This document shows positions 20,262 through 28,540 of a stretch of 64,000 nt of DNA, piece after piece; position 1 is the stretch's first letter, and each line of letters begins with the position of its first letter. Source of the stretch: an uncultured Bacteroides sp. (GTDB lineage: Bacteria > Bacteroidota > Bacteroidia > Bacteroidales > Bacteroidaceae). The notes under the pieces were generated by a model, which searched no databases, was not told where the DNA came from, and saw only the letters and a list, made by a program, of their open reading frames with translations. The stretch lies in the NCBI RefSeq assembly GCF_963675905.1, contig NZ_OY780936.1:1435946-1499945 (forward strand), written 5' to 3'. Position numbers and translations under genes: made by a program.

Positions 20262-20945
20262 TTATTCGTCGTCTTTAGGAAGCCTTGTCATAGTGTCTAT
20301 AGTATTAATTTCATCGTGCAATGGCTCATAATAAATCTTTAGATACGCTGTATCACGAAGAAAGTCAAGATGCCCTACTTCTACCTTCAAAATATCAATT
20401 CCGGTTCGTTTCTTTAAATCATCCATTAATTCTTCATATTTGTCGGGAGTTATAAGACTTATTTTATCGTACAAAATGAGTTTGCATGATGTATGTTTCA
20501 GCCAGCGACTACTTTCTAAAGCCCAAGTTATCAAAACAAACAAAATATTAGTTGCAAATAATTCTGCATAACTTATCTGAACAGCAACAGCATTGATAAC
20601 AGACACAGCAATAATTAAAAACAGATAAGTCATTTCTCTGATAGGTACCGATTTGGTTCTGTACCTTATTATTCCAAAAATAGCAAAGACACCTAAAGCA
20701 AAACCAATTTTTATTTTAACACTATTAAGCAAGAATATAAGTAAAAACACACTTACATTGATAAGCGAAAACGTAAAATAGTAGTCTCTTCTTCTACTTT
20801 TGGGATAATAGAAAAAATGAATGATAGAAGTTACTACAACAAAGTTAATAAGGAAGCGTATTATCAGCTGTCCAAAACCATTAGCATCAAGTAATGGAGT
20901 TCCAAGAAGATCAATATTACTCATCCATTCAGAAAGTGTATCCAT
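20262..20945 (-). CDS. DUF4956 inner-membrane protein
   Basis: This 227-aa protein has about four membrane segments in its first 135 residues (IIRFLINFVVVTSIIHFFYY; VSVFLLIFLLN; FALGVFAIFGIIRYR; YLFLIIAVSVINAVAV), followed by a soluble C-terminal domain of about 85 residues. The short charged loop RYRTKSVPIREM is conserved in the family. The start overlaps the end of the VTC gene by 17 bp, so the two are translationally coupled. DUF4956 commonly accompanies bacterial VTC-domain proteins. Its biochemical role is not known to me. Confidence 0.75.
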   Translation of the reverse strand: MDTLSEWMSNIDLLGTPLLDANGFGQLIIRFLINFVVVTSIIHFFYYPKSRRRDYYFTFSLINVSVFLLIFLLNSVKIKIGFALGVFAIFGIIRYRTKSVPIREMTYLFLIIAVSVINAVAVQISYAELFATNILFVLITWALESSRWLKHTSCKLILYDKISLITPDKYEELMDDLKKRTGIDILKVEVGHLDFLRDTAYLKIYYEPLHDEINTIDTMTRLPKDDE

Positions 20946-21705
20946 AAGATTTATTTGTTAATTTATTTATTTGTATTAATTTGCTTTTGAATCGATTATA
21001 TTTCAAAGACGGATTGGTTAGAACAGCTCCAAGGCAGTATTTGCTAACACTAACCTGCCTGATTCTTTCTCTATTCAATATTTCTCTTACAGGAGAATAA
21101 GACTCTCCTTCCTGCTTAACTTCAACAATTATAAAATCAGAAATTGCCTCTTCCTTTTTTGTTTCCAGATTCAGGAAATTGATGTCACAATCTAACGTCA
21201 GACGTTCTGTTTTACAGCGATTGACTAATGTTATGCGATAGAAATTATTTTCGAGTACAGGAAACAGGTTATCCAATTCATATCTGGAATGAGAATGTAG
21301 AAACTCTGCATTCTTTTCAACTCTGAAATGGTCTTTGTTCTTAATGCCGGTCCTGACCTTTCGTGTTTGTCCTTTATTGTTTTTATGCTTCACCTCCAGA
21401 AAAGTCAGATCAGAATCTACATATTCTCTTATCCTTATTTTTTCTCTGTCGGTCTTCCCGTTTTGATGAGCAATGAACATATCATCTGCAGGAGTATCCA
21501 AATAAGTTGTGTGGTAATTATTAACTCGTTTGCCATTAATATCCTGAACGAAATATTCATCCTTTATCTTTTTAAGAAAAGGTTCAAAACGTTCTGTGGG
21601 AATAATAAACTTAGTATCAATCCTATTCATTAATCGAACAGCATCCATTTCTTCCAGAGAAATGGGAGGCATTTCGTTTAACAACTGTATAATTTCTGAA
21701 CGCAT
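20929..21705 (-). CDS. VTC-domain protein (putative polyphosphate polymerase)
   Basis: This 258-aa protein matches the VTC catalytic tunnel domain of the yeast vacuolar transporter chaperone, which makes polyphosphate from ATP. Motifs seen: MNRIDTKFIIP, NYHTTYLDTP, FIAHQNGKTDREKIRIREY, and FLEVKHKNNKGQTRKVR. These carry the basic residues that line the triphosphate tunnel in the superfamily. It is the first gene of a three-gene minus-strand unit with DUF4956 and DUF2490. Polyphosphate synthesis is a family-based guess. Related triphosphate-tunnel proteins can also hydrolyse triphosphates. Confidence 0.75.
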   Translation of the reverse strand: MRSEIIQLLNEMPPISLEEMDAVRLMNRIDTKFIIPTERFEPFLKKIKDEYFVQDINGKRVNNYHTTYLDTPADDMFIAHQNGKTDREKIRIREYVDSDLTFLEVKHKNNKGQTRKVRTGIKNKDHFRVEKNAEFLHSHSRYELDNLFPVLENNFYRITLVNRCKTERLTLDCDINFLNLETKKEEAISDFIIVEVKQEGESYSPVREILNRERIRQVSVSKYCLGAVLTNPSLKYNRFKSKLIQINKLTNKSYGYTF

Positions 21706-21841
21706 CTATTTAAGTGATTTTTGATAGAATTAGTCTATTCATAATACTTTTCTCATTACGAATGTATTACAATACGACAAACCATCAAAAAGCAATCAAC
21801 GAACGGATGCTTTTTATCAGCAAAAGTGGAATATATTAAAA

Positions 21842-22480
21842 TTAGTAGGCTCTGAAGATAATAGCCTTACCTGTGGTATGAATAATAAAGCGGTCGGATA
21901 AGGAAGCATTAAGAGTTCCTTGCCACCACCGTTTTAAAGAAGGAAGAGTATATTGGAGTCCTTCCTGATACATATCAGCATCAGAAAGATTAAAAATAGA
22001 GACTTGCTGGCCAGGATAGCTTTCAAATTCACTATCTTCTGATATAGGAGTAAACACACCATAATCGGTTACCATTTCTACATCTGCCTGATCCATATAA
22101 TCAGCCAGTAGACTAATGTTTCCTAATGTATGATCTTCTCTTTTTCCTGTTGCACCAAGAATAAGCAAGTCCTTTTTATTTTGTTGCAGGCAGTAATTAA
22201 ATGCTTTGGTCAGATCGTTTGTTTCCTGATCGGGAATAGAGTGAAGAATATGTGCAAATTGCTTTTTGTTTAATTTTGAAAGAGAATCTCCGTCACCAAC
22301 TATAGCAACGGGAATTCTTCCTTTACTGACAAACTCATCAGTAGCTCCATCGCAGCAAACCACATAGTCTGTTTTAGTCAAAAGAGCTAAAGGTAGTGGA
22401 TGAACGGGAAAATCTCCATTAGCCAGAATAATGGCAGAGGGATTCTTAGCGATTGTCAGTAACGGGTATTTTTTCATCAT
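21842..22480 (-). CDS. thiamine pyrophosphokinase
   Basis: This 212-aa enzyme converts thiamine and ATP to thiamine diphosphate. Its N-terminal catalytic domain shows VVCCDGATDEF, VAIVGDGDSLSK, DQETNDLTKAFNYC and LGATGKREDHTLGN, all expected for thiamine pyrophosphokinase. A smaller beta-sandwich domain follows. It overlaps the PnuT-like transporter gene by 35 bp and is the last gene of the TPP-riboswitch operon, so imported thiamine is activated by the product of the same transcript. Confidence 0.93.
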   Translation of the reverse strand: MMKKYPLLTIAKNPSAIILANGDFPVHPLPLALLTKTDYVVCCDGATDEFVSKGRIPVAIVGDGDSLSKLNKKQFAHILHSIPDQETNDLTKAFNYCLQQNKKDLLILGATGKREDHTLGNISLLADYMDQADVEMVTDYGVFTPISEDSEFESYPGQQVSIFNLSDADMYQEGLQYTLPSLKRWWQGTLNASLSDRFIIHTTGKAIIFRAY

Positions 22481-23051
22481 TCAAAGCATTATATAACATC
22501 ATCTTTTTCCATTTGAAATAGCCAAATACAGCAATCACAGAATACAAACCGTAGAGAATAGTTGTAGGATACAGACCTTTGTAAAGATACAAAGCACAAC
22601 AAGCAACATCCACAACAATCCAAACCAGCCATTGCTCAATATACTTATATGCCAGCAACCACATTCCAATAATACTTAAAGCAGTAACAAATGAGTCTGC
22701 ATAAGGAACCGTACTGTCAGTATAACGAGTCAGGATAAAAGCTATTCCAACAAAAAGTATGGCAAAGATAATAATTATCGGCAAGAAGTATTTAACCGGA
22801 GTATAAGAAATAGGTCGCTCCTCTCCTTCTTTTTGGTCGGACTTTTTCATCCACATCACCAGCCCGTACAAACCGGCCAGTAAATAATAGATATTAATAC
22901 CCATATCTGCATAAAGCCCCGCAGCATAAAACACATATATGTATACAAGCGGCATAACAACTCCGGCAAACCACAAATAGATACTTGCTTTATACTCTAA
23001 GTAGAGATAAAGCAAGCCTATCAGTGTGCCTATAATTTCAAGATAATCCAT
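22446..23051 (-). CDS. PnuC-family vitamin transporter, probably thiamine (PnuT)
   Basis: This 201-aa protein has about seven membrane segments (for example YLWFAGVVMPLVYIYVFYA and GINIYYLLAGLYGLVMW) with the Trp/Tyr-rich pattern of PnuC facilitators. PnuC proteins take up nicotinamide riboside, and relatives downstream of TPP riboswitches take up thiamine. The location between a TPP-controlled outer-membrane receptor (18 bp upstream) and thiamine pyrophosphokinase (35-bp overlap) supports thiamine as substrate. Transport is driven by the kinase trapping its product in the cytoplasm. Confidence 0.88.
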   Translation of the reverse strand: MDYLEIIGTLIGLLYLYLEYKASIYLWFAGVVMPLVYIYVFYAAGLYADMGINIYYLLAGLYGLVMWMKKSDQKEGEERPISYTPVKYFLPIIIIFAILFVGIAFILTRYTDSTVPYADSFVTALSIIGMWLLAYKYIEQWLVWIVVDVACCALYLYKGLYPTTILYGLYSVIAVFGYFKWKKMMLYNALNDEKIPVTDNR

Positions 23052-23069
23052 TATAGTATATTTTCTTTA

Positions 23070-25313
23070 TCAGAATTTCAACGTAATTCCGGCCAAAATG
23101 TTTGTTCCTGCCTGAGCAAAATAACCGGCACCGTTATAGCGTACTTTACTCTTATCTGCATTTATCACATATGAACTATATCCATATCCGTTGCTTTCAT
23201 ACTTCTCATTAAACAGATTATTGATTGAAAGAGCTAAATGAATTGATTTAAATGCAGGCAGACTGAACGTATATCCTAAACGGAGGTTATTTACAAAGTA
23301 AGCATCGAGAACACAATCTTCTTGTTGTGAGTTAGATAGGTATTGTTTACCTACATAACTTGATTGAAGTGCTGCATCCCAGTTCTTATAAGTAAATGTA
23401 AACATGCTATTTGCTATTACATTTGGCGAATAAGCAATTGTTGTTTTTCCTACGTAGTTAGATGTTTGAGTATACAATGGCTTCCAGTTTGCATCATAAT
23501 TATCAAGATATTCAGTATAGTCATTAATCTTATTCTGACTTAAAGTTGCGTTTCCATCCCATCTCAACCAGGAAGTAATCTTTGCACCAAGCATATATTC
23601 CATACCTACACGGTAACTATCAGGAACATTATCAGCCAGTGGTTCACCAATATCATTTGTCTGACCGGTAAGAATAAGCTGATCTTTATACTTCATGTAG
23701 TAGAAGTTCACACCTACAAGAAATCGGGAATCATTGTATGTATATCCGGCTTCATAATCGAACAATCTTTCTGAAGAAGGAGTTTTGCCAAACTTAGCAT
23801 CCGTAAAGTTATTACGGGTAGGTTCTTTATGAGCCACTGAGAATGAAGCATAAGCAGAATTATTTTTATTCATCTGCCAAAACAAACCAGCTTTCGGATT
23901 AAAGAAGTTATAATTGTTATCTACTGCCAAAGTCTGCATTCCGCCCGGAGTCTTGGTCCAGTCCCATTTATCATTCAAACCATCAATAGTATAATGAATA
24001 TATCGATACTGCAAATCACCGTAAGCACTCAATCCATTAAGCAATTCATAGCTTGCTTTCAAATAAATATTAGCATCTGTTTTATCGGCTTTGTTACGAT
24101 AGTATTCATGATCAGGATCAAGCACAGTATTAAAATAATTCTTCACCCAGATTACTCTACCGTAATTATTACCCTTGTATTCGTTAGCAGCTCCACCTAA
24201 AGAAGCCTGTAAACGGCCGGAAGAATAATTAAAGGAGAACACTCCTCCGCCAAAACCATTATCCATTCTTTTCTGACGAACTAAGTCACTCTTTTCTATC
24301 AGAGTTCCATAATATACAAAAGGCTGAAGTCCGTATTCTTCGAAAGATCTTTTGTTCTTATATTCCTGATAATATCCTTCTCCATCTGTATAATGCAATG
24401 TCAGGTTCATATTCCACTTTGGTGAGAATATATGAGTGTAAAGCATCTGATAATTAGTCTGAATATAGTTATCAGTCTGGTCTTTATAAAAACCAATCAC
24501 ATTTCCGTCAGCATCCTCAATCTCACCGCAAGGATTATATCTGCGACCTTTTCCTGCGAGGTCTTCATTACCATTCCAAGCATGATAAGTTTTTTCCTTT
24601 CCGCCGAAAACAATAAATTTAAAGATGTCGTTATCACCATAATATCCAGCCTGAGCAAAGAAAGATTTCAAATCTGTAGAAGCCCGGTCAATATATCCGT
24701 CTGAAGCAAGATTAGATAATCTGGCATCGAAAGCCCAGCGGCTTTTCAGTAATCCGGTACCCACTTTAAAAGTTTCCTTGTGCGTATTAAATGATCCATA
24801 CGAACCATTAATTTCGGCATAAGGAAGTGCTGAAATAGATTCCGTTTTCATATTAATACTTGCTCCAAAAGCACCGGCACCATTGGTCGAAGTTCCAGCT
24901 CCGCGCTGAATCTGAAGATCTTCAATAGACGAAGCAAAATCGGGCATATCTACCCAATAAAGCGTGTGAGACTCGGCATCGTTCAAAGGCACGCCGTTGG
25001 CAGTAACATTAATACGTGAAGCATCCGTTCCACGAACTCGTATACCCGTATACCCCACTCCTGCTCCAGCATCTGATGTTGCTACCACCGAAGGAGTCAT
25101 AGTAAGCAAGAAGGGAATATCCTGCCCAAAGTTCTGCTTTTTAATTTGATCCTTACTAACATTTGAGAATGCAACCGGAGTCTTAGCCGTTGCGCGTGTT
25201 CCTACTACCTGCACTTCCTGCAGTCTTACCAAACGCAGGCTATCCTTAACCTGCGCAAAAGACGATGAGCCAATCAGTGTTAAGCCGACAAGCATCTGTA
25301 CTTTCATTTTCAT
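23070..25313 (-). CDS. TonB-dependent outer-membrane receptor, probable thiamine uptake
   Basis: This 747-aa receptor has a signal peptide ending in SFAQV, a plug domain (about residues 40-160; VGYTGIRVRGTDASRINVTANGVPLNDAESH; shown in parts) and a 22-strand-type barrel ending ILAGITLKF with the terminal Phe. There is no N-terminal carboxypeptidase-like repeat, unlike SusC. Its mRNA leader is a TPP riboswitch and it is followed by a PnuT-like transporter and thiamine pyrophosphokinase. The likely ligand is therefore thiamine or a thiamine phosphate. That substrate is inferred from context. Confidence 0.9.
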   Translation of the reverse strand: MKMKVQMLVGLTLIGSSSFAQVKDSLRLVRLQEVQVVGTRATAKTPVAFSNVSKDQIKKQNFGQDIPFLLTMTPSVVATSDAGAGVGYTGIRVRGTDASRINVTANGVPLNDAESHTLYWVDMPDFASSIEDLQIQRGAGTSTNGAGAFGASINMKTESISALPYAEINGSYGSFNTHKETFKVGTGLLKSRWAFDARLSNLASDGYIDRASTDLKSFFAQAGYYGDNDIFKFIVFGGKEKTYHAWNGNEDLAGKGRRYNPCGEIEDADGNVIGFYKDQTDNYIQTNYQMLYTHIFSPKWNMNLTLHYTDGEGYYQEYKNKRSFEEYGLQPFVYYGTLIEKSDLVRQKRMDNGFGGGVFSFNYSSGRLQASLGGAANEYKGNNYGRVIWVKNYFNTVLDPDHEYYRNKADKTDANIYLKASYELLNGLSAYGDLQYRYIHYTIDGLNDKWDWTKTPGGMQTLAVDNNYNFFNPKAGLFWQMNKNNSAYASFSVAHKEPTRNNFTDAKFGKTPSSERLFDYEAGYTYNDSRFLVGVNFYYMKYKDQLILTGQTNDIGEPLADNVPDSYRVGMEYMLGAKITSWLRWDGNATLSQNKINDYTEYLDNYDANWKPLYTQTSNYVGKTTIAYSPNVIANSMFTFTYKNWDAALQSSYVGKQYLSNSQQEDCVLDAYFVNNLRLGYTFSLPAFKSIHLALSINNLFNEKYESNGYGYSSYVINADKSKVRYNGAGYFAQAGTNILAGITLKF

Positions 25314-25340
25314 ACCTAAATTAAATTAATTAAAACAGAA

Positions 25341-25432
25341 AAGGGGTCTTTTCTATCTTTCGTTCCCTCCGCCGGCATTACCCGGATCAGGTTATGGGTA
25401 TAATCTCAGCCCGTTATATTGAGGCACCCCTT
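25341..25432 (-). promoter_or_regulatory. TPP riboswitch (THI element)
   Basis: On the minus strand the leader reads GGGGTGCC, then GGGCTGAGATTATACCC, then ACCTGATCCGGGTAATGCCG and GGAGGGAACG. These are the conserved P2/J3-2 (CUGAGA) and P4/P5 (ACCUGAUC, GGGUAAUGCC) segments of the TPP aptamer. The 3' side continues to GACCCCTTTTC, whose CCCC can pair with the 5' GGGG to form P1. It sits just upstream of the TonB-dependent receptor and controls the three-gene thiamine operon by repression when TPP is plentiful. Confidence 0.95.
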
Positions 25433-25448
25433 ATATGAGAATATGGCA

Positions 25449-25481
25449 CAAAGGTAGTGTTTTTTTGGAATATGTAACAAA
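25449..25481 (-). promoter_or_regulatory. promoter of the thiamine operon
   Basis: On the minus strand a TTTG -33 box (25478-25481) and TACCTTTG -7 box (25449-25456) are separated by 21 bp, the spacing of sigma-ABfr promoters. The predicted transcript start falls just before the riboswitch. Confidence 0.75.
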
Positions 25482-25644
25482 ATGAAATGCTATTTTTGAA
25501 ATAAAGGTCTTTGTTTATACCTGTTTGTCTTCAATATAAGTAGTCAGCTCACATATAGAGTATAGAGGAAAATTAGTCAGCCACTCTTCTTCACGGAAAT
25601 CAGACATGGAAGTACGAGCAACTTTTTTCCATGATTACTCCCTC

Positions 25645-25735
25645 CTATTACAAAAAATCGAAGGAGTTTTTGTAATAGAATACATTTTTTCGAAGGAGTT
25701 TTTGTACTTTGAGCACACTTTTTCGAAGGAGTTTT
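25645..25735. repeat. three tandem TCGAAGGAGTTTT repeats, first one in a hairpin
   Basis: TCGAAGGAGTTTT occurs at 25658, 25690 and 25723, a period of 32-33 bp. The first two copies extend to TCGAAGGAGTTTTTGTA. Each copy is preceded by an A-rich or T-rich run. The first copy also lies in a perfect inverted repeat, CTATTACAAAAA (25645-25656) against TTTTTGTAATAG (25667-25678). The whole gap 25314-25870 holds only the TPP riboswitch, its promoter, these repeats and the promoter of the next gene. The repeats lie 106 bp or more upstream of the -7 box of the AraC gene. Confidence 0.7.
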
Positions 25736-25840
25736 AAAAATACAACTTTTGAGATTGAAATTAGATTGATAAAAAATGAATTCTATATAAGGTTAAAAAT
25801 ATTATTATTTATCAGATTTTTTATAACAATATCCTTTTGT

Positions 25841-25848
25841 TACCTTTG
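25841..25848 (+). promoter_or_regulatory. -7 element of the AraC/GyrI gene
   Basis: TACCTTTG matches the TAnnTTTG consensus 22 bp before the start codon. No clear -33 box is visible. Confidence 0.5.
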
Positions 25849-25870
25849 TAAATAACAAAATATGGAGTAA

Positions 25871-26776
25871 ATGAAAGGATATAAGATCTATCAATCCCAA
25901 ATAGATGCTGTTCTGCATTATATCAACATGATGGTACAGCATAATTGGTCATCTGAACCACCAAATGAGTTTAACAAGATGTTAAGTATAGATACCTTAT
26001 CAGATATTGCTGCAATATCATCCCGCAATTTACATCTTATATTCAGAGCTTACACTCAGGAAAGCATCCATCAATACATAAACCGTTTACGTCTGGAATA
26101 TGCTTTATATCTTTTAGAAAACAAAGCTTTAACTCATATTGAAGTCTCGGAATATATAGGTTTTGCTAATGTTACAGCTTTTTATAATGCATTTAAAAAG
26201 TTGTTTAATCTAACTCCCTTACAAATTCAAAAGAGGAATTTTACACTTGAAAAGGTAAAACCTTTAGCTAAATATCCTTTTAAAACATCTTACTCAATTA
26301 TAAATATAATCGATAAGCCTGTTTTGTTTATTCCTTTCATTGGCAATTATGATACATTCTCAGAAGATATATTTGAAAAAGAAAGCTGGGATATTTTATA
26401 CGATTATGCAACTAAACATAATTTATTATCTGAAAATACAGAATACTGGGGAATATGTTATGATAGCCCTCAAATAACATCTCACGACAAGTGTCGTTTT
26501 TATGCATGCATGACTATTTGTACTGAAATAAAGCTAAAGTTGAATAGTCGTATAAAGAGCATGATCATTTCAGCCGGACAATATGCTGTTTATACGCATA
26601 AAGGAAGTTATTCTTTGCTTGATTCATTTTACAATGCTATTCTAAATAATCTTCCTCCTCAATATATATTAGGAGAAGGTTTAATTCTTGAACATTACTT
26701 GAATAGTCCTGTTGATACGACAGAGGATGAATTGCTTACAGAAGTCCTGCTTCCAGTCGTTCGGCAAGAGAAATAA
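25871..26776 (+). CDS. AraC-family regulator with GyrI-like effector domain
   Basis: This 301-aa protein has an N-terminal AraC-type double helix-turn-helix (about residues 10-115; SIDTLSDIAAISSRNLHLIF and LTHIEVSEYIGFANVTAFYNAFKKLF) and a C-terminal GyrI/SbmC-like small-molecule binding domain (about 145-298; WGICYDSPQ, AGQYAVYTHKGSYSLLDSFYNAI). This is the Rob/BltR-like architecture that usually responds to toxic or aromatic compounds. It overlaps the convergent ADP-ribosylglycohydrolase gene by 41 bp at the 3' ends. A second regulator of the same design lies at 29884-30744. Confidence 0.88.
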   Translation: MKGYKIYQSQIDAVLHYINMMVQHNWSSEPPNEFNKMLSIDTLSDIAAISSRNLHLIFRAYTQESIHQYINRLRLEYALYLLENKALTHIEVSEYIGFANVTAFYNAFKKLFNLTPLQIQKRNFTLEKVKPLAKYPFKTSYSIINIIDKPVLFIPFIGNYDTFSEDIFEKESWDILYDYATKHNLLSENTEYWGICYDSPQITSHDKCRFYACMTICTEIKLKLNSRIKSMIISAGQYAVYTHKGSYSLLDSFYNAILNNLPPQYILGEGLILEHYLNSPVDTTEDELLTEVLLPVVRQEK

Positions 26777-27677
26777 GATCATCCTTGCAAGCTAGCATGT
26801 TAAGCCATTCTTGAGGAATGCTTTCGTATCCATAAATAATTGCTGCTAATCCTCCTGTTACTGCACCTGTAGTATCTGCATCATTACCTAAATTAACAGC
26901 AGACAACACAGCATCCTTAAAGTTTAAAGAATTAGCTATGCACCATAAACTTGCTTCTAATGTATGTACAACATATCCCGATGAATAAATCTCCGTTCTC
27001 GGAATACTCTTATAGTCTTTGAAAGAGGAAAGAAGTATTCTGTTAAAGTGGACACTTTCATTTTTCAAAGACGTAACTTGTTCGATAAGTGAACATACAT
27101 CTTTTTGCATAAGCATAAATGAATCTTCGATTGAATGCGTTAGCAGATTTCTAGCAAATTCCATAAAAATAATACATCCCAATATACTCCGGGGATGCCT
27201 GTGTGTTATAGATGATACTTCTTCAATCTTTTGAATTCGTTCTTTCAGTGATAAAGAATGAATGTGTATCAACAACGGTAGAATTCTCATAAGCGAACCA
27301 TTTCCATTATCATATTCTCCATTCACCCCGGTCATTCCGGGAGGAATGCCTTTCTTTATATTACAGACTGCACAAGAAGTAGCTATTCCGATATCAAAAA
27401 CAAAGCCATAAGGTGTCCATAAGCCATTATCCATCCATTGAACAAACTTATCGGCTATATCTTGCAGATTATATCCGTTACACAATGAATCTGCCAAGCA
27501 TAAAGACAAGGACGTATCATCCGACCAAGTTCCGGCTGGTTGATTGTGAGTACCATAACCTCGCATATCATTAACCCGATTTCTATCTAACTCTTCTCTT
27601 GAAAGAAATTCAACAGGCACACCTAAAGCATCGCCTATAGATGTGCCTAATAGAATCGATTTAGATAGACTTTTCAT
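26736..27677 (-). CDS. ADP-ribosylglycohydrolase family protein
   Basis: This 313-aa protein is an ARH/DraG-family enzyme. These enzymes remove ADP-ribose from modified proteins, nucleic acids or small molecules using two Mg ions. Motifs seen: GDALGVPVEFLSR (residues 13-25), WSDDTSLSLCLADSL (first metal site), GNGSLMRILPLLI, HRHP, and NLGNDADTTGAVTGGLA (second metal site). All expected Asp ligands appear present. Only 3 bp separate it from the upstream 219-aa gene, so it ends a probable four-gene operon. Substrate is unknown. Confidence 0.9.
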   Translation of the reverse strand: MKSLSKSILLGTSIGDALGVPVEFLSREELDRNRVNDMRGYGTHNQPAGTWSDDTSLSLCLADSLCNGYNLQDIADKFVQWMDNGLWTPYGFVFDIGIATSCAVCNIKKGIPPGMTGVNGEYDNGNGSLMRILPLLIHIHSLSLKERIQKIEEVSSITHRHPRSILGCIIFMEFARNLLTHSIEDSFMLMQKDVCSLIEQVTSLKNESVHFNRILLSSFKDYKSIPRTEIYSSGYVVHTLEASLWCIANSLNFKDAVLSAVNLGNDADTTGAVTGGLAAIIYGYESIPQEWLNMLACKDDLISLAERLEAGLL

Positions 27678-27680
27678 TAA

Positions 27681-28340
27681 CTAAATTCTATTCCTTTCCC
27701 AAGGTAATGTACCTGTATAATCTTTCTTTTTTAAATTATCAAACCCATTTCCTCTAACGAAATAACAATAATTCTTCTTAAGACATTCATCTTCTTGATC
27801 ATCCATAGGAAATGTTGATTTCTTTGTATCCATATTGCGAATTTGTCTTTGAACTGGTAATTCAATACTTATATCAGCTTTTTGATTATACACTAGCTTA
27901 GGAAAATCATTCAAATGTGGATTGAAAACATCAATATCGTTGAATAATTCATAAAGACATTTACGAGGCCCACCTATTACACGTGATGTATCATTTGCTG
28001 TTCTCTTAGATAAACTACGAATAAGAATTCCTCCATAAAAGCTATTATCATAATCTATTTTACCTTTTTCGTCTTTTTCTACTTTACTTTGAAATGAAAT
28101 ATCTATGCCGCTAGCATGCAAGAACCACTTGCCACCGTCAATAGTACGATCATAAGTAACAATATCAGGATGCTGTTCATTAAAATAATAAAACTCTATT
28201 TCTAAAAAATCATATATATCCGTTCCTTTTTCAATATGATAGTTCTGGAATAATGCATTAGCAATCTGTTTGAATCTAGCTTCTACATCTTCATCACTTT
28301 TAATAATAAGCAATTTTTTTAATTCATCTACGTTATTCAT
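27681..28340 (-). CDS. unknown protein, possibly a distant MPG-type glycosylase fold
   Basis: I do not firmly recognise this 219-aa protein. It has no signal peptide or membrane segment. Some elements resemble the order of motifs in 3-methyladenine DNA glycosylase (MPG/AAG): an acidic LEIEFYYFNEQHPD (compare EVEAY with a following D), then GGKWFLHASGIDISF, then GGILIRSL (compare VLIRALEP) and IGGPRKCLYELF (compare GPGKLCQALGI). It ends with TLPWERNRI. The likeness is by eye and weak. It lies 3 bp before the ADP-ribosylglycohydrolase and 56 bp after a small membrane peptide gene. Confidence 0.5.
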   Translation of the reverse strand: MNNVDELKKLLIIKSDEDVEARFKQIANALFQNYHIEKGTDIYDFLEIEFYYFNEQHPDIVTYDRTIDGGKWFLHASGIDISFQSKVEKDEKGKIDYDNSFYGGILIRSLSKRTANDTSRVIGGPRKCLYELFNDIDVFNPHLNDFPKLVYNQKADISIELPVQRQIRNMDTKKSTFPMDDQEDECLKKNYCYFVRGNGFDNLKKKDYTGTLPWERNRI

Positions 28341-28396
28341 GATAATCTTGTTTTAAAATTAGTATAACAAATGTAATAAAATATCAGATAGACTGA

Positions 28397-28540
28397 TTAT
28401 CTATTTCCTTTTTTATTTTGTTTCTTAAGTTCTTCCAATATTTTCTTTTGATTTCTTGCAATTTTACTACTACCGCTAACCCAACGTTGCAATTTCATTC
28501 CTACCCAAAATAAAATTATAAAGCCTATAATTAATTCCAT
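28397..28540 (-). CDS. 47-residue membrane peptide with charged tail
   Basis: A short ORF on the minus strand starts with ATG at 28540, ten bases inside the end of the agmatine deiminase-like gene, and stops at 28397. The product is 47 aa. Residues 1-15 (MELIIGFIILFWVGM) form one hydrophobic segment, followed by KLQRWVSGSSK and a Lys/Glu/Gln-rich amphipathic tail (KKILEELKKQNKKG). An AGAGGG purine stretch lies 7 bp upstream of the ATG and could serve as a ribosome binding site. The overlap with the gene before it, and the sensible membrane-plus-coil composition, argue for a real gene. Its function is unknown. Confidence 0.6.
   Translation of the reverse strand: MELIIGFIILFWVGMKLQRWVSGSSKIARNQKKILEELKKQNKKGNR

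Noticed and set aside
25515-25607. A 30-codon minus-strand ORF (MSDFREEEWL...) between the thiamine promoter and the tandem repeats
   Set aside because: Too short, no clear ribosome binding site, and no relative that I recognise. It could be a remnant of a larger gene, but I cannot support it.
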